From CAIWHR01 sp963726765 (lineage in GTDB: Bacteria; Pseudomonadota; Gammaproteobacteria; Burkholderiales; Casimicrobiaceae), in contig CAVSDH010000012.1 of the NCBI GenBank assembly GCA_963726765.1, positions 21,750 to 85,749 of the forward strand: a DNA stretch of 64,000 nucleotides, in the 5' to 3' direction. The position numbers and the translations under genes are program-made. The notes under the pieces were generated by a model. The model searched no databases and was not told where the DNA came from. It worked only from the letters and a program-made list of their open reading frames with translations. Below, in pieces: positions 43,401-51,763 of the stretch. Positions within the stretch are counted from its first letter, which is position 1. Each line of letters begins with the position of its first letter.

Positions 43401-43486
43401 GCCACGGCGCCGCGCAGACGTCGCGCGAGCTCGGAGGATGCGCTTCCGGGCTGGAATACGAGCGGCTTGGTCTCGGGCGCGTTCAC
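40462..43486 (-). CDS. FAD-binding/(Fe-S) 2-hydroxyacid dehydrogenase (GlcD-GlcF type fusion), one frameshift
   Basis: A roughly 1007-residue membrane-associated oxidoreductase. The N-terminal half has the FAD-binding PP-loop type domain ('LLPRGAGSSQCGQTVGAALV', 'GGMAGNNSCGSRSIAYGNMV') and the C-terminal FAD-oxidase domain. The other half has two 4Fe-4S motifs ('CNNNGHC', 'CVSCKGCRRDCPTG') and two Cys-rich CCG modules ('LCCGRTF', 'SSCCGMAGS'). Such fusions oxidize D-lactate, glycolate or other 2-hydroxyacids to the quinone pool. The frame shifts at about 41757-41763, where removing one base from 'ccggggacggg' joins the halves; the span is 3n+1. Start is GTG at 43486 (TTG 43516 is possible). 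Divergent from the aminotransferase operon. Confidence 0.85.
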
Positions 43487-43590
43487 GTGGGCAGGCACCG
43501 CGCAACCGCGCGGCAAGGACTGCGATTATGATACCTTTCGCGTAGCAGAATTCGCCGCGTCCGCAAGCGCAACTTTCTGCCGGAGGCCCC

Positions 43591-44856
43591 ATGTTCCAGC
43601 TCGACGCGCACCCGTCCGGGCGCCATTTCCTGCAGATCCCCGGCCCCACCAACGTGCCGGATCGGGTGCTGCGCGCAATCGATCGGCCGACGATCGATCA
43701 TCGCGGACCCGAATTCTCCCGCTTGACGTTCGAAATCCTCGACGGGCTGAAGGAAGTCTTCCAGACGAGCGGCCCGATCGTGACCTATGCCGCGTCCGGG
43801 ACCGGTGCGTGGGAGGCGGCCCTCGTCAACACGCTGTCCCCCGGCGATCGGGTGCTGATGTTCGAGACCGGCCACTTCGCGACGCTGTGGCGGGCACTGG
43901 CGGAGCGGCTCGGGCTCATTGTCGACTTCGTCCCGGGCGACTGGCGGAGCGGCATCGACCCTGCCCTGGTGGAGGCGAAACTCGCCGAGGACACCTCGCA
44001 CGCCTTGAAGGCCGTGCTGGCGGTCCACAACGAGACGTCGACCGGCGTCACCTCGCGCATCGCCGAGGTCCGGCGCGCGATCGATCGCGCCGGACACCCG
44101 GCGCTGCTGATGGTCGACACGATTTCGTCGCTCGCGTCGATCGACTACCGCCATGCGGAGTGGGGTGTCGACGTCACCGTCGCCGGCTCGCAGAAGGGGC
44201 TGATGCTTCCGCCGGGGCTTTCGTTCAACGCGGTCAGCGACAAGGCGCTGGCGGCCGCGAAGCTTGCCAGGATGCCGCGCTCCTATTGGCGATGGGACGA
44301 GACGATCGCGATGAACCGGCAGGGATATTTTCCGTCGACGCCCGCCACCAACCTGCTCTACGGCCTGCACGAGGCCCTCGCCATGCTGCGGGAGGAAGGT
44401 CTCGCCAACGTCTTCGCGCGCCACGCCCGGCATGCCGATGCGACGAGACGCGCCGTCCGCGCGTGGGGGCTCGACGTGCTGTGCCGCGATCCGGTCGAGT
44501 ACAGCAACTCGCTGACGGCGGTGATGATGCCGGAGGGACACGATGCCGATGCGCTGCGCAAGGAGATACTCGCGCGCTACGACATGTCGCTCGGCACCGG
44601 GCTCGGCAAGCTCGCCGGACGCGTGTTCCGGATCGGACACCTGGGCTGGTTCAACGACCTGATGCTGTGCGGCACGCTGTGCGGCGTCGAAATGGGGCTC
44701 GCGCTGCGCAATGTACCGCACCGCAAGGGGGGCGTCGGCGAGGCGCTCGCATGTCTGCAGGAGATCGGTCGCCGGGACAACGACGAGTGCACAAAAGCGG
44801 GCGGCGTGACGTTTTCCGCCCGGGCGCACACTTCGAACTTGAGGAGATACCCGTGA
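43591..44856 (+). CDS. Class V aminotransferase, serine-glyoxylate aminotransferase type
   Basis: A 421-residue PLP enzyme. 'LQIPGPTNVPDRVLRAI' and 'DHRGPEF' form the family N-terminus. The PLP-phosphate loop is 'YAASGTGAWEAAL', the PLP Asp is in 'MVDTISSLAS', and the Schiff-base lysine is Lys202 in 'GSQKGLMLPPGL'. Serine-glyoxylate aminotransferases make hydroxypyruvate and glycine. The tail after about residue 400 is longer than usual and reads into the ribosome site of the next gene. The start ATG follows 'ccggaggcccc'. It is the first gene of a five- to six-gene operon including a TRAP importer, so it probably acts on the imported compound or its product. Confidence 0.87.
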   Translation: MFQLDAHPSGRHFLQIPGPTNVPDRVLRAIDRPTIDHRGPEFSRLTFEILDGLKEVFQTSGPIVTYAASGTGAWEAALVNTLSPGDRVLMFETGHFATLWRALAERLGLIVDFVPGDWRSGIDPALVEAKLAEDTSHALKAVLAVHNETSTGVTSRIAEVRRAIDRAGHPALLMVDTISSLASIDYRHAEWGVDVTVAGSQKGLMLPPGLSFNAVSDKALAAAKLARMPRSYWRWDETIAMNRQGYFPSTPATNLLYGLHEALAMLREEGLANVFARHARHADATRRAVRAWGLDVLCRDPVEYSNSLTAVMMPEGHDADALRKEILARYDMSLGTGLGKLAGRVFRIGHLGWFNDLMLCGTLCGVEMGLALRNVPHRKGGVGEALACLQEIGRRDNDECTKAGGVTFSARAHTSNLRRYP

Positions 44857-45869
44857 TGCAATCCATTCGTTCCACTCCGCGCGGGCGCACACCCCGCAGC
44901 GTCATTTCCGCGATGCTCTGCAGTCTCGCCCTGTCGATCGGCGCCGCGCCCGCGCTGGCGCAGGTCGAGGTGAAGCTAGGACACGTGGGCGAGCCCGGGT
45001 CGCTGTTCCAGAAGAGCGCCGACGAATTCGCGCGGCGCGCGAATGCGAAGCTCGGCGACAAGGCGAAGGTCGTGACCTACGGCTCGAGCCAGCTCGGCGG
45101 CGACAGCGAGATGATCCAGAAGCTGAAGCTCGGCACCCTCGACATGGCGCTGCCTTCCACGGTGATGAGCTCGCAGGTCGACCTGTTCGGCGTGTTCGAG
45201 ATGCCCTACATCGTGAAGGACCGCCAGCACATGGCCCGGATCGAGAAGGAGATATTCTGGGTGAAGCTCGCACCCGAGGCGGAGAAGAAGGGCCTCAAGG
45301 TCCTCGCCGTGTGGGAAAACGGCGTGCGCCACGTCACCAACAGCAAGCGCCCGATCAAAGTTCCCGCCGATCTCGCCGGCATCAAGCTTCGCGTCCCTGA
45401 AGGGAAATGGCGCGTGAAGATGTTCCAGGCGTATGGCGCCAACCCGAGCCCCATGAAATTCTCGGAGCTCTTCACCGCGCTGCAGACCGGCGTGATGGAC
45501 GGGCAGGAAAATCCGTTCACCCAGATCTACTCCGCGAAGCTGCAGGAAGTGCAGAAATTCCTGTCGCTGACAGGCCACGTCTACACGCCCGCCTATCTGA
45601 CGGTCGGCAAGACGAAGTGGGAATCGCTCCCCCCGGACGTGCGCAAGATTCTCGAGGACACGGCGAAGGAGACGCAGGCCTACGTCTACGAGACGGCCGC
45701 GAAGGACGACGCCGACCTGCTCGCCAAGCTGAAGCAGGCCGGCATGCAGGTCAACGACGTCGACAAGGATTCGTTCATCAATGCCAGCAAGTCGATCTAC
45801 GAGGAGTTCGGCAAGGAAGTGCCAGGCGCGAAGGACGTGATCGATCGCGCCGTCGCGCTCGGAAAGTAG
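44856..45869 (+). CDS. dctP: TRAP transporter substrate-binding protein (DctP family)
   Basis: A 337-residue periplasmic receptor. The signal peptide ends near 'PALAQVEVK', then the DctP features 'LGHVGEPGSLFQKSADEFA', 'QLGGDSEMIQKLKLGTLDMA' and 'ALQTGVMDGQENPFTQIYS' follow. The arginine that usually binds the ligand carboxylate is probably in 'GIKLRVPEGK'. The ATG at 44856 shares a base with the aminotransferase stop and follows GAGGAG. Substrate is likely a small carboxylate, by family. Confidence 0.9.
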   Translation: MQSIRSTPRGRTPRSVISAMLCSLALSIGAAPALAQVEVKLGHVGEPGSLFQKSADEFARRANAKLGDKAKVVTYGSSQLGGDSEMIQKLKLGTLDMALPSTVMSSQVDLFGVFEMPYIVKDRQHMARIEKEIFWVKLAPEAEKKGLKVLAVWENGVRHVTNSKRPIKVPADLAGIKLRVPEGKWRVKMFQAYGANPSPMKFSELFTALQTGVMDGQENPFTQIYSAKLQEVQKFLSLTGHVYTPAYLTVGKTKWESLPPDVRKILEDTAKETQAYVYETAAKDDADLLAKLKQAGMQVNDVDKDSFINASKSIYEEFGKEVPGAKDVIDRAVALGK

Positions 45870-45872
45870 CCG

Positions 45873-46425
45873 GTGGGAGAGGCGCAGAAGGACACGGGGA
45901 TCGTCGCCGCGCTCGCGTCGTTTCGCGCACGCTACGGAAGGCTGCTCGAGTGGATCGTCGGCGCGCTGATGATCGCGCTGTTCGTCGAGGTCACGCTGGG
46001 AGTCGTGTTCCGCGCGCTCGGGCAGGCGCTCATCTGGTACGACGAGCTCGCGTCGGTGCTGCTCGCGTGGCTCACCTTCTACGGCGCGGCGCTCGCCTCC
46101 GTGCGTCGCGCCCACATCGGCTGTCCGGAGCTCGTCGAGGCGCTCCCGTGGCGGGCAAGGCGGCTGGCTGTCGATCGCCGCCCAGATCGTGGTGATCGTG
46201 TTCTTCGTCCTGCTCGGCGGCGTCGGCGCGTCGATTCTCCCGATCCTCGCGACGGATTCGATGGTCAGCCTTTCCTGGGTGCCGATGAGCGTCGTGCAGT
46301 CGGTGATTCCGATCTCGTCGGCGCTGATCGTCATCGCCGAATCGACGCATCTGATCGATCTCCTCATCGCGACCGAGCCGCCGCACGCGGATGGCGGCGT
46401 CGCGCTGGCTGACGGCCTGCACTGA
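45873..46425 (+). CDS. TRAP transporter small permease (DctQ family), frameshifted
   Basis: A roughly 183-residue protein with four membrane segments. The N-terminal part from GTG 45873 contains 'EWIVGALMIALFVEVTLGVV' and 'WYDELASVLLAWLTFYGAAL', the DctQ hallmark. The C-terminal part ('IVFFVLLGGVGASILPIL', 'SLSWVPMSVVQSVIPISSAL') is in a different frame, ending at TGA 46425. The break lies at about 46155-46165, where one extra base in 'aggcggctggctg' would explain it; the span is 3n+1. It joins the DctP- and DctM-type proteins into one importer. Confidence 0.82.
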
Positions 46426-46437
46426 GGACTCCGATCG

Positions 46438-47725
46438 ATGAGCATCATGCTCGGCCTGTTCGCTGCCGTGCTCGCCCTCGTGCTGATCAACGTGCCGATC
46501 GCCGTCGCGCTGGGCGTCGTGGCGCTCATCGCGATGGTCGCGACCCACGGAATCGGCAATCCTTCCGAATCTCGCGGTGGTCACCTACAACGGGGCGACG
46601 AGCTTCCCGCTGCTCGCCATCCCGCTCTTCATCCTGGCGGGCGCGATCATGAACGCCTCGGGCATTTCACGCCGGCTGATCGCCTTCGCGTCCTCGGTAT
46701 TCGGATGGATGCGCGGCGGGCTCGCGCACGTGTCGATCGGCGCTTCGCTCTTTTTTGCCGAGATTTCGGGCTCGGCGGTCGCCGACGTCGCGGCGCTCGG
46801 CTCGATCCTCATCCCCGGGATGAAATCGAAGGGTTATCCGGCGCCGTTCGCCGCCGCCGTGATGTCGTCGGCTGCCACGCTCGCGGTGATCATCCCGCCG
46901 TCGATTCCGATGATTCTCTACGCCGTGATGGCCGAGACCTCCGTCGTCCAGCTGTTCGTCGCCGGCATCGTTCCCGGCATTCTCGGCGGTGCCGGACTCA
47001 TGGGAATGGCCTATGCGCTCGCCCGCCGGTACAACCTCCCCCGCGAGGACGCGTTCTCGTGGCAGCGCGTGCGGACGAGCGCGCGCGAAGCGCTGTGGGC
47101 GTTCCTGCTGCCGATCATCATCCTGGGCGGAATCTTCGGCGGCGTCGTGACCGCCACCGAAGGCGCGGCGCTGGCCGTGGTGGCGGCGCTCGCCGTCGGA
47201 TTGCTCATCTATCGCGAGCTCAACCTCGGACACCTGCGGCAGGCGGTCATCGAGGGCGCGATCCAGACCGCAGTCGTCATGCTGCTGGTGGCGACGAGCG
47301 CGCTTCTCGGCACCTATCTGACGGAAGTCCAGGCGCCGCAGGCGCTCGCCCACGCGGTATCGGAGATGACGCGCAACAAGTGGCTCGTGCTGGCACTCCT
47401 CAACGTGCTGTTCCTGCTGCTCGGCATGTTCCTGCATTCGGCGGCGGCGATCATCCTCGTGGTCCCCGTCGTGATGCCGCTCGTCAGGGCCGTCGGCATC
47501 GACCCGGTGCACTTCGGCCTCATCGTCACCGTCAATCTCGGCATCGGCCAGCAGACGCCGCCCGTGGCCAGCGTGCTGATGGTCGCGAGCTCGATCGCCA
47601 AGGAATCGATCTGGGCGGTGACCCGAGTGAACGTCTGGTTCATCGCGGTCCTGCTGGCCGTCCTCCTGCTCGTCACGTACGTGCCGGTCACCGGCCTCGG
47701 TCTCGTCAACCTCTTCTATCGCTGA
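46438..47725 (+). CDS. TRAP transporter large permease (DctM family), frameshifted near the N-terminus
   Basis: A roughly 428-residue membrane protein with about 12 segments. The start 'MSIMLGLFAAVLALVLINVP' and the frame break at about 46557-46563 precede 'NGATSFPLLAIPLFILAGA'. Further DctM motifs are 'EISGSAVADVAALGSILIPG', 'AVIIPPSIPMILYAV' and 'NLGIGQQTPPVASVLMV'. One extra base in 'aatccttccg' accounts for the break (span 3n+1). It is the ion-coupled channel subunit of the importer. Confidence 0.87.
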
Positions 47726-47733
47726 GGGTGCGC

Positions 47734-48513
47734 GTGGACGGACTGATCGAAGTCGAACGCGACGGCGCCATCTCCACCGTCGTCCTCAACCGGCCGGCGA
47801 AGCTGAACGCGCTGACCAAGGCGATGTGGGGCGCGCTTGGAACCGCGGTCGACGCGCTTTCCGCCGATGAAGAGGTTCGTTGCGTCATCATCCGGGGCGC
47901 GGGCGAGAAGGCGTTCTCGCCGGGCAACGACATCGCGGAATTCGCCACCGAACGCGCGAACAAGGCGCAGGCCGTCGCCTACGGCGCCGTGATGCACGAC
48001 ACGGCGCGGGCGCTTGCCGAGTGCCGTCATCCGCTCGTCGCGCAGATCCACGGCATCTGCGTAGGCGGCGGCCTCGAAATCGCGGCGCTCTGCGACCTGC
48101 GGATCTGCGGCACGTCGAGCCGCTTCGGCGCCCCGATCAAGAACCTGGGGCTCGTGATGGCGTATGCGGAAATGGCGCCGCTGATCGACCTCGTGGGGAA
48201 CGCCGTTGCGCTGGAACTGCTGCTCGAAGGACGCATTCTCGACGCCGCGGAGGCGAAGGAGAAAGGACTCGTGACGCGCGTCGTTGCCGACACCGACGTT
48301 GCCGCCGAAGCGCGCGCGACCGCCGAGCGCATTGCCGATGGCGCTCCCCTCGTCGCACGCTGGCACAAGAAATTCGCGCGGCGGCTGGCCGATGCGCGGC
48401 CGCTGACGGCCGCGGAGCGCGAGGAATGCTTCGACTGCTTCGACACCGAAGATTTCCGCATCGGTTACGCGGCGTTCCTCGCCAAGCGGAAACCCGATTT
48501 CAAGGGCCGATGA
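47734..48513 (+). CDS. Enoyl-CoA hydratase/isomerase family protein
   Basis: A 259-residue crotonase-fold enzyme. The oxyanion-hole segments are 'KAFSPGNDIAEFA' and 'HGICVGGGLEIAALCDLRIC'. The position of the second catalytic Glu (E164 in rat hydratase) is occupied within 'MAYAEMAPL'. It begins with GTG at 47734 (six bases after GAGG); GTG 47728 is an alternative. Its stop overlaps the CoA-transferase start by 4 bases, so the two act on the same CoA ester. Confidence 0.85.
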   Translation: MDGLIEVERDGAISTVVLNRPAKLNALTKAMWGALGTAVDALSADEEVRCVIIRGAGEKAFSPGNDIAEFATERANKAQAVAYGAVMHDTARALAECRHPLVAQIHGICVGGGLEIAALCDLRICGTSSRFGAPIKNLGLVMAYAEMAPLIDLVGNAVALELLLEGRILDAAEAKEKGLVTRVVADTDVAAEARATAERIADGAPLVARWHKKFARRLADARPLTAAEREECFDCFDTEDFRIGYAAFLAKRKPDFKGR

Positions 48514-49749
48514 GCGCCGACGCGACTACCGCCAAGTCGGCGGCACACCCCGGCCCGCTCGCAGGGATGCGCGTGCTGGAACTTGCGCAGATCATGGCCG
48601 GACCGACCTGCGGCGTGCTGCTCGCGGATCTGGGCGCCGATGTGATCAAGGTCGAGAAGGTCTGCGGGCGGCGACGATGCGCGAGGTTATCGCGAGCCGC
48701 GCGTCAACGGCGTCTCCGCGCCGTTTCTGATCGTCAACCGCGGCAAGCGCGGCATCGCGCTCGACCTCAAGCGGCGCGAAGGTCGCGACATCCTGTTGAG
48801 GATGGTGCGCAAGTCGGACGTGCTCGTCGAGAACTTCCGTCGCGACACGATGGAGAAGCTGGGACTGTCGTACGACGTGCTTTCCGCGGCAAACCCCGCG
48901 CTCATCTATTGCGCGATCACGGGCTTCGGGCGCGACGGTCCGCTCGCCGACAAGGGAGGGTTCGATCTCGTCGCGCAGGGGTTCGCCGGCCTGATGGCGA
49001 TCACCGGGGAGCCGGGACGCGCGCCGGTCAAGACGGGCAATCCCGTGTCCGATATCAATGCCGGGATTCTGGCAACGGTCGGCATTCTCGCCGCGTACGC
49101 GCATCGTCTCAAGACCGGGCGCGGGCAAGTCGTCGACACGTCGTTGATGGAAGCCGCGCTGCAGCAGACGTACTGGCACGCGTCGAGTTACTTCGCGACG
49201 GGCGAGTCACCCGGCCCGCTCGGTTCCGCGCACATCCTCACGGCGCCGTACCAGGCCTTCACGACAAGCGACGGCTGGATCAACATCGGCGGCGCCAACC
49301 AGTCGAACTGGGAGCGCATCGCCGACGTCCTCGGTCACCCCGAGTGGCGCGACGACCCGCGCTTTGCGACGAATACGGCGCGCATGCAGAATCTGCACGC
49401 TCTGGTCGAGTTGATGAACGGCGTCCTTGCGCAAAGGACGCGCGCCGAGTGGCTTGCCGCGCTCGACGCCGCCGGCGTGCCGGCCGGTCCGGTCCATTCG
49501 CTCGGCGAAGCGCTGACTCACCCGCAGACGATCGCCCGCGGAATGGTCGTCGATCTCGTCCATCCGCAGGCGGGTCCGACCAAGGCCATCGGCTGCCCGA
49601 TTCACTTCTCGGCCACGCCGACGCGTGCAGACCGGCCCGCACCGCTGCTCGGCGAGCATACGCGCGAACTGCTGCGCGAATGCGGATACGGCGATGCGGA
49701 AATCGATGCGTTCGTATCGGACGCAGTCGTCGCGACAGCCGCCATCTAG
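48510..49749 (+). CDS. CaiB/BaiF (class III) CoA-transferase, frameshifted near the N-terminus
   Basis: A roughly 412-residue family III CoA-transferase. The N-terminus 'GMRVLELAQIMAGPTCGVLL' and 'LGADVIKVEKV' lead to a break at about 48660-48668. After it, in another frame, come 'SAPFLIVNRGKRGIALDLK', 'SDVLVENFRRDTMEKLGLSY', and the catalytic-Asp region in 'KTGRGQVVDTSLMEAAL'. One extra base in 'gtctgcgggcggcg' explains the shift (span 3n+1). It would activate the imported acid with CoA from a donor, feeding the enoyl-CoA hydratase. Confidence 0.85.
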
Positions 49750-49772
49750 GTGCGGATCAGGCAGCGCCGCGG

Positions 49773-50282
49773 TCAGTCCAGGCTGCCGATGAAGTCCATC
49801 TTGCCGATTTCCACGCCGCCTTCGCGCAGGAGCGCGTAGGTCATCGTCGTGTGAAAGTAGAAATTCGGCAACGCGAACTTGAGCAGGTACTCCTGACCGG
49901 TGAACTTGTGCGGCACGCCGCGGACCGTGCGCTCGATGACGCGCGCCTCGGAACCGTCGATCTGCTCGGGCTTCAGCGTCCCGACGTAGTCGATCGACCG
50001 GTCGACGCGGGAGATGAGCTCGGCAAATGACTTCTCGTTGCTGTCGATCGAGGGCGGTTCGGCGCCGGCCAGCCGGGCGCAGGTTCCGCGCGCGAAGTCG
50101 GTGGCGATGTGCACCTGGCTCGTGAACGGGAGCATGTCGGGGAAAAGCCGGGCGGCGAGGAATGCGGATTCGTCGATCTTCTTCGCCTGCGCGTGCGCGG
50201 CCGCCTTCTGCAGGATGACCTTCAGGTTGCCGAGCATTCTGACAAAGACCGGGGCCGACGACTGATACATCGAAATGGTCAT
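49773..50282 (-). CDS. DUF1993 family protein
   Basis: A 169-residue helical protein of the DUF1993 family. It shows 'MTISMYQSSAPVFVRMLGNL' at the start, 'ARLFPDMLPFTSQVHIATDF' in the middle and 'PNFYFHTTMTYALLREGGVE' near the end. The fold is related to DinB-like four-helix bundles. Function is unknown. The ATG at 50282 lies 9 bases after AAGGAG; the TTG at 50288 is a poorer choice. It is convergent with the CoA-transferase gene and divergent from the alcohol dehydrogenase. Confidence 0.8.
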   Translation of the reverse strand: MTISMYQSSAPVFVRMLGNLKVILQKAAAHAQAKKIDESAFLAARLFPDMLPFTSQVHIATDFARGTCARLAGAEPPSIDSNEKSFAELISRVDRSIDYVGTLKPEQIDGSEARVIERTVRGVPHKFTGQEYLLKFALPNFYFHTTMTYALLREGGVEIGKMDFIGSLD

Positions 50283-50396
50283 TCGCAAATTCTCCTTTGT
50301 GGGGACGGCATTGTAACAAGCGATGGGGCGATTTCCACGGGCAGCATCGAGGGTCGGCGAGCCGTAGTACGATCAGCCAAATTGCGTGGAGCTGCG

Positions 50397-51383
50397 ATGC
50401 GTGCGATGGTGCTGGAGTCCCCGCGAACGCGCCTGGTCATGACCTCGCGCGCGGTACCCGTGCCCGGCCCCGGCCAGATCCTGGTCGAGGTCCGCGCGTG
50501 CGGCGTCTGTCGCACCGACTTGCACCTCTGCGACGGCGAGCTGCAACACGTCAGGTTTCCCATCGTGCCCGGCCACGAGATTGTCGGTGTCGTCGCCGAC
50601 ATCGGTGCCGATGTAAGCGGATTCGGGATCGGTGAACGCATTGGCGTGCCGTGGCTCGGCCATACGTGCGGAAGCTGCCGGTATTGCCTCGCCGGACAGG
50701 AAAATCTGTGCGATTCGGCACGGTTCACGGGTCACACGATAGACGGCGGATTCGCTGAGTTCACGATCGCCGACAGCAGGTTCTGTTTTCCGCTCCCGGC
50801 GACGCAATCGGACCTGGAACTGGCACCCTGGCTTTGCGCGGGGCTGATCGGCTATCGCGCGCTGCGCGCGGCGGGCGACAGCACGCGCGTGGGAATCTAC
50901 GGATTCGGCGCCGCCGGCCACATCGTCGCGCAAGTCTGCCGACACCAGGGGCGTGAGGTATTCGCTTTCACCAAGCCAGGAGATACCTCGGCACAAATAT
51001 TTGCGCGCGAGCTCGGAGCCGTGTGGTCGGGAGGAAGCGACCAGACGGCGCCGTGCGAGCTCGACGCCGCCATCCTGTTCGCGCCCGTGGGCGCCCTGGT
51101 TCCCAAGGCGTTGCGGGATATCGCCAAAGGGGGAGTCGTCGTGTGTGCCGGCATTCACATGAGCGACATCCCGCAATTCCCCTACCGGATTCTCTGGGGC
51201 GAGCGGCGCGTGTGCTCGATTGCGAACCTCACGCGCCGCGATGGCATCGAATTCATCGATCTCGCACAGAAGGCGGGAGTCCGGACGAGCGTCGTGCCAT
51301 TTCCGCTGGCTTCCGCGAATGAGGCTCTGGCGGCTCTGCGGAGCGGCGATATCAACGGGGCGGCCGTGCTGACCATGCGCTGA
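50397..51383 (+). CDS. Zinc-dependent alcohol dehydrogenase (MDR family)
   Basis: A 328-residue medium-chain dehydrogenase. Catalytic zinc ligands are in 'ACGVCRTDLH' and 'PGHEIVG'; the structural zinc is bound by four cysteines in 'CGSCRYCLAGQENLC'. The Rossmann motif is 'IYGFGAAGHIVAQ'. It belongs to the zinc-binding alcohol dehydrogenase group related to AdhP. The ATG at 50397 follows GGAG. Downstream is a broken FadL gene on the opposite strand whose end touches this gene, so its 3' flank has been rearranged. A role on long-chain alcohols released by the alkylsulfatase is possible but speculative. Confidence 0.88.
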   Translation: MRAMVLESPRTRLVMTSRAVPVPGPGQILVEVRACGVCRTDLHLCDGELQHVRFPIVPGHEIVGVVADIGADVSGFGIGERIGVPWLGHTCGSCRYCLAGQENLCDSARFTGHTIDGGFAEFTIADSRFCFPLPATQSDLELAPWLCAGLIGYRALRAAGDSTRVGIYGFGAAGHIVAQVCRHQGREVFAFTKPGDTSAQIFARELGAVWSGGSDQTAPCELDAAILFAPVGALVPKALRDIAKGGVVVCAGIHMSDIPQFPYRILWGERRVCSIANLTRRDGIEFIDLAQKAGVRTSVVPFPLASANEALAALRSGDINGAAVLTMR

Positions 51384-51411
51384 CAGGCCGACCCAGCCCG
51401 AGTCGTACTTG

Positions 51412-51690
51412 ACCGCCGGAAAAGCCCAGATCGGCGCGCAACAACTGGGCGCCGAGCGTGAGCTGATCGTCCGCAAGCCGCGTCATGCCGGCGGGATTGG
51501 TGAACACGGTCGATGCGTCTTGCGCCCGCGCCGAATAGCCGGCCGATGCGAGGCCGACATCCGTCCTGCCGACCTCGCCGAGGTTGATGCCACCGGCAGA
51601 AGCCGGGTTCCAAATCAATGATCCAAGGCCGAGAAACGTGGCAGCAAGGACGTGCGGCGGGTTTCGTGCGTTTACTGTGTCGCGGCTTTC
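51412..51690 (-). pseudogene. Remnant of a FadL/OmpP1-type outer-membrane transporter gene
   Basis: Only the N-terminal region of a FadL family protein remains. 'AGGINLGEVGRTDVGLASAG' and 'ARAQDASTVFTNPAGMTRLA' are the plug-domain sequence at the mature N-terminus, preceded by a degraded signal peptide. Homology stops after about 'LLRADLGFSGG', and the rest of the 400-residue barrel is absent: the next DNA is the 3' end of the alcohol dehydrogenase. No start codon is apparent. FadL moves long-chain hydrophobic compounds, so its position beside an alkylsulfatase gene is suggestive. The 380-base gap 51384-51763 contains nothing else. Confidence 0.7.
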
Positions 51691-51763
51691 GACGAAGCCG
51701 GGCCAACACCCCGGATCATGTGAAAAAGAAATCCGCGGTGCGGCACTGCCTGGCGATGTGGAG

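Noticed and set aside
47880..50030. A 716-codon plus-strand frame spanning the hydratase and CoA-transferase genes
   Set aside because: Only its short stretch after 48510 is real (start of the CoA-transferase); the rest is a shifted frame that is open because of base composition.
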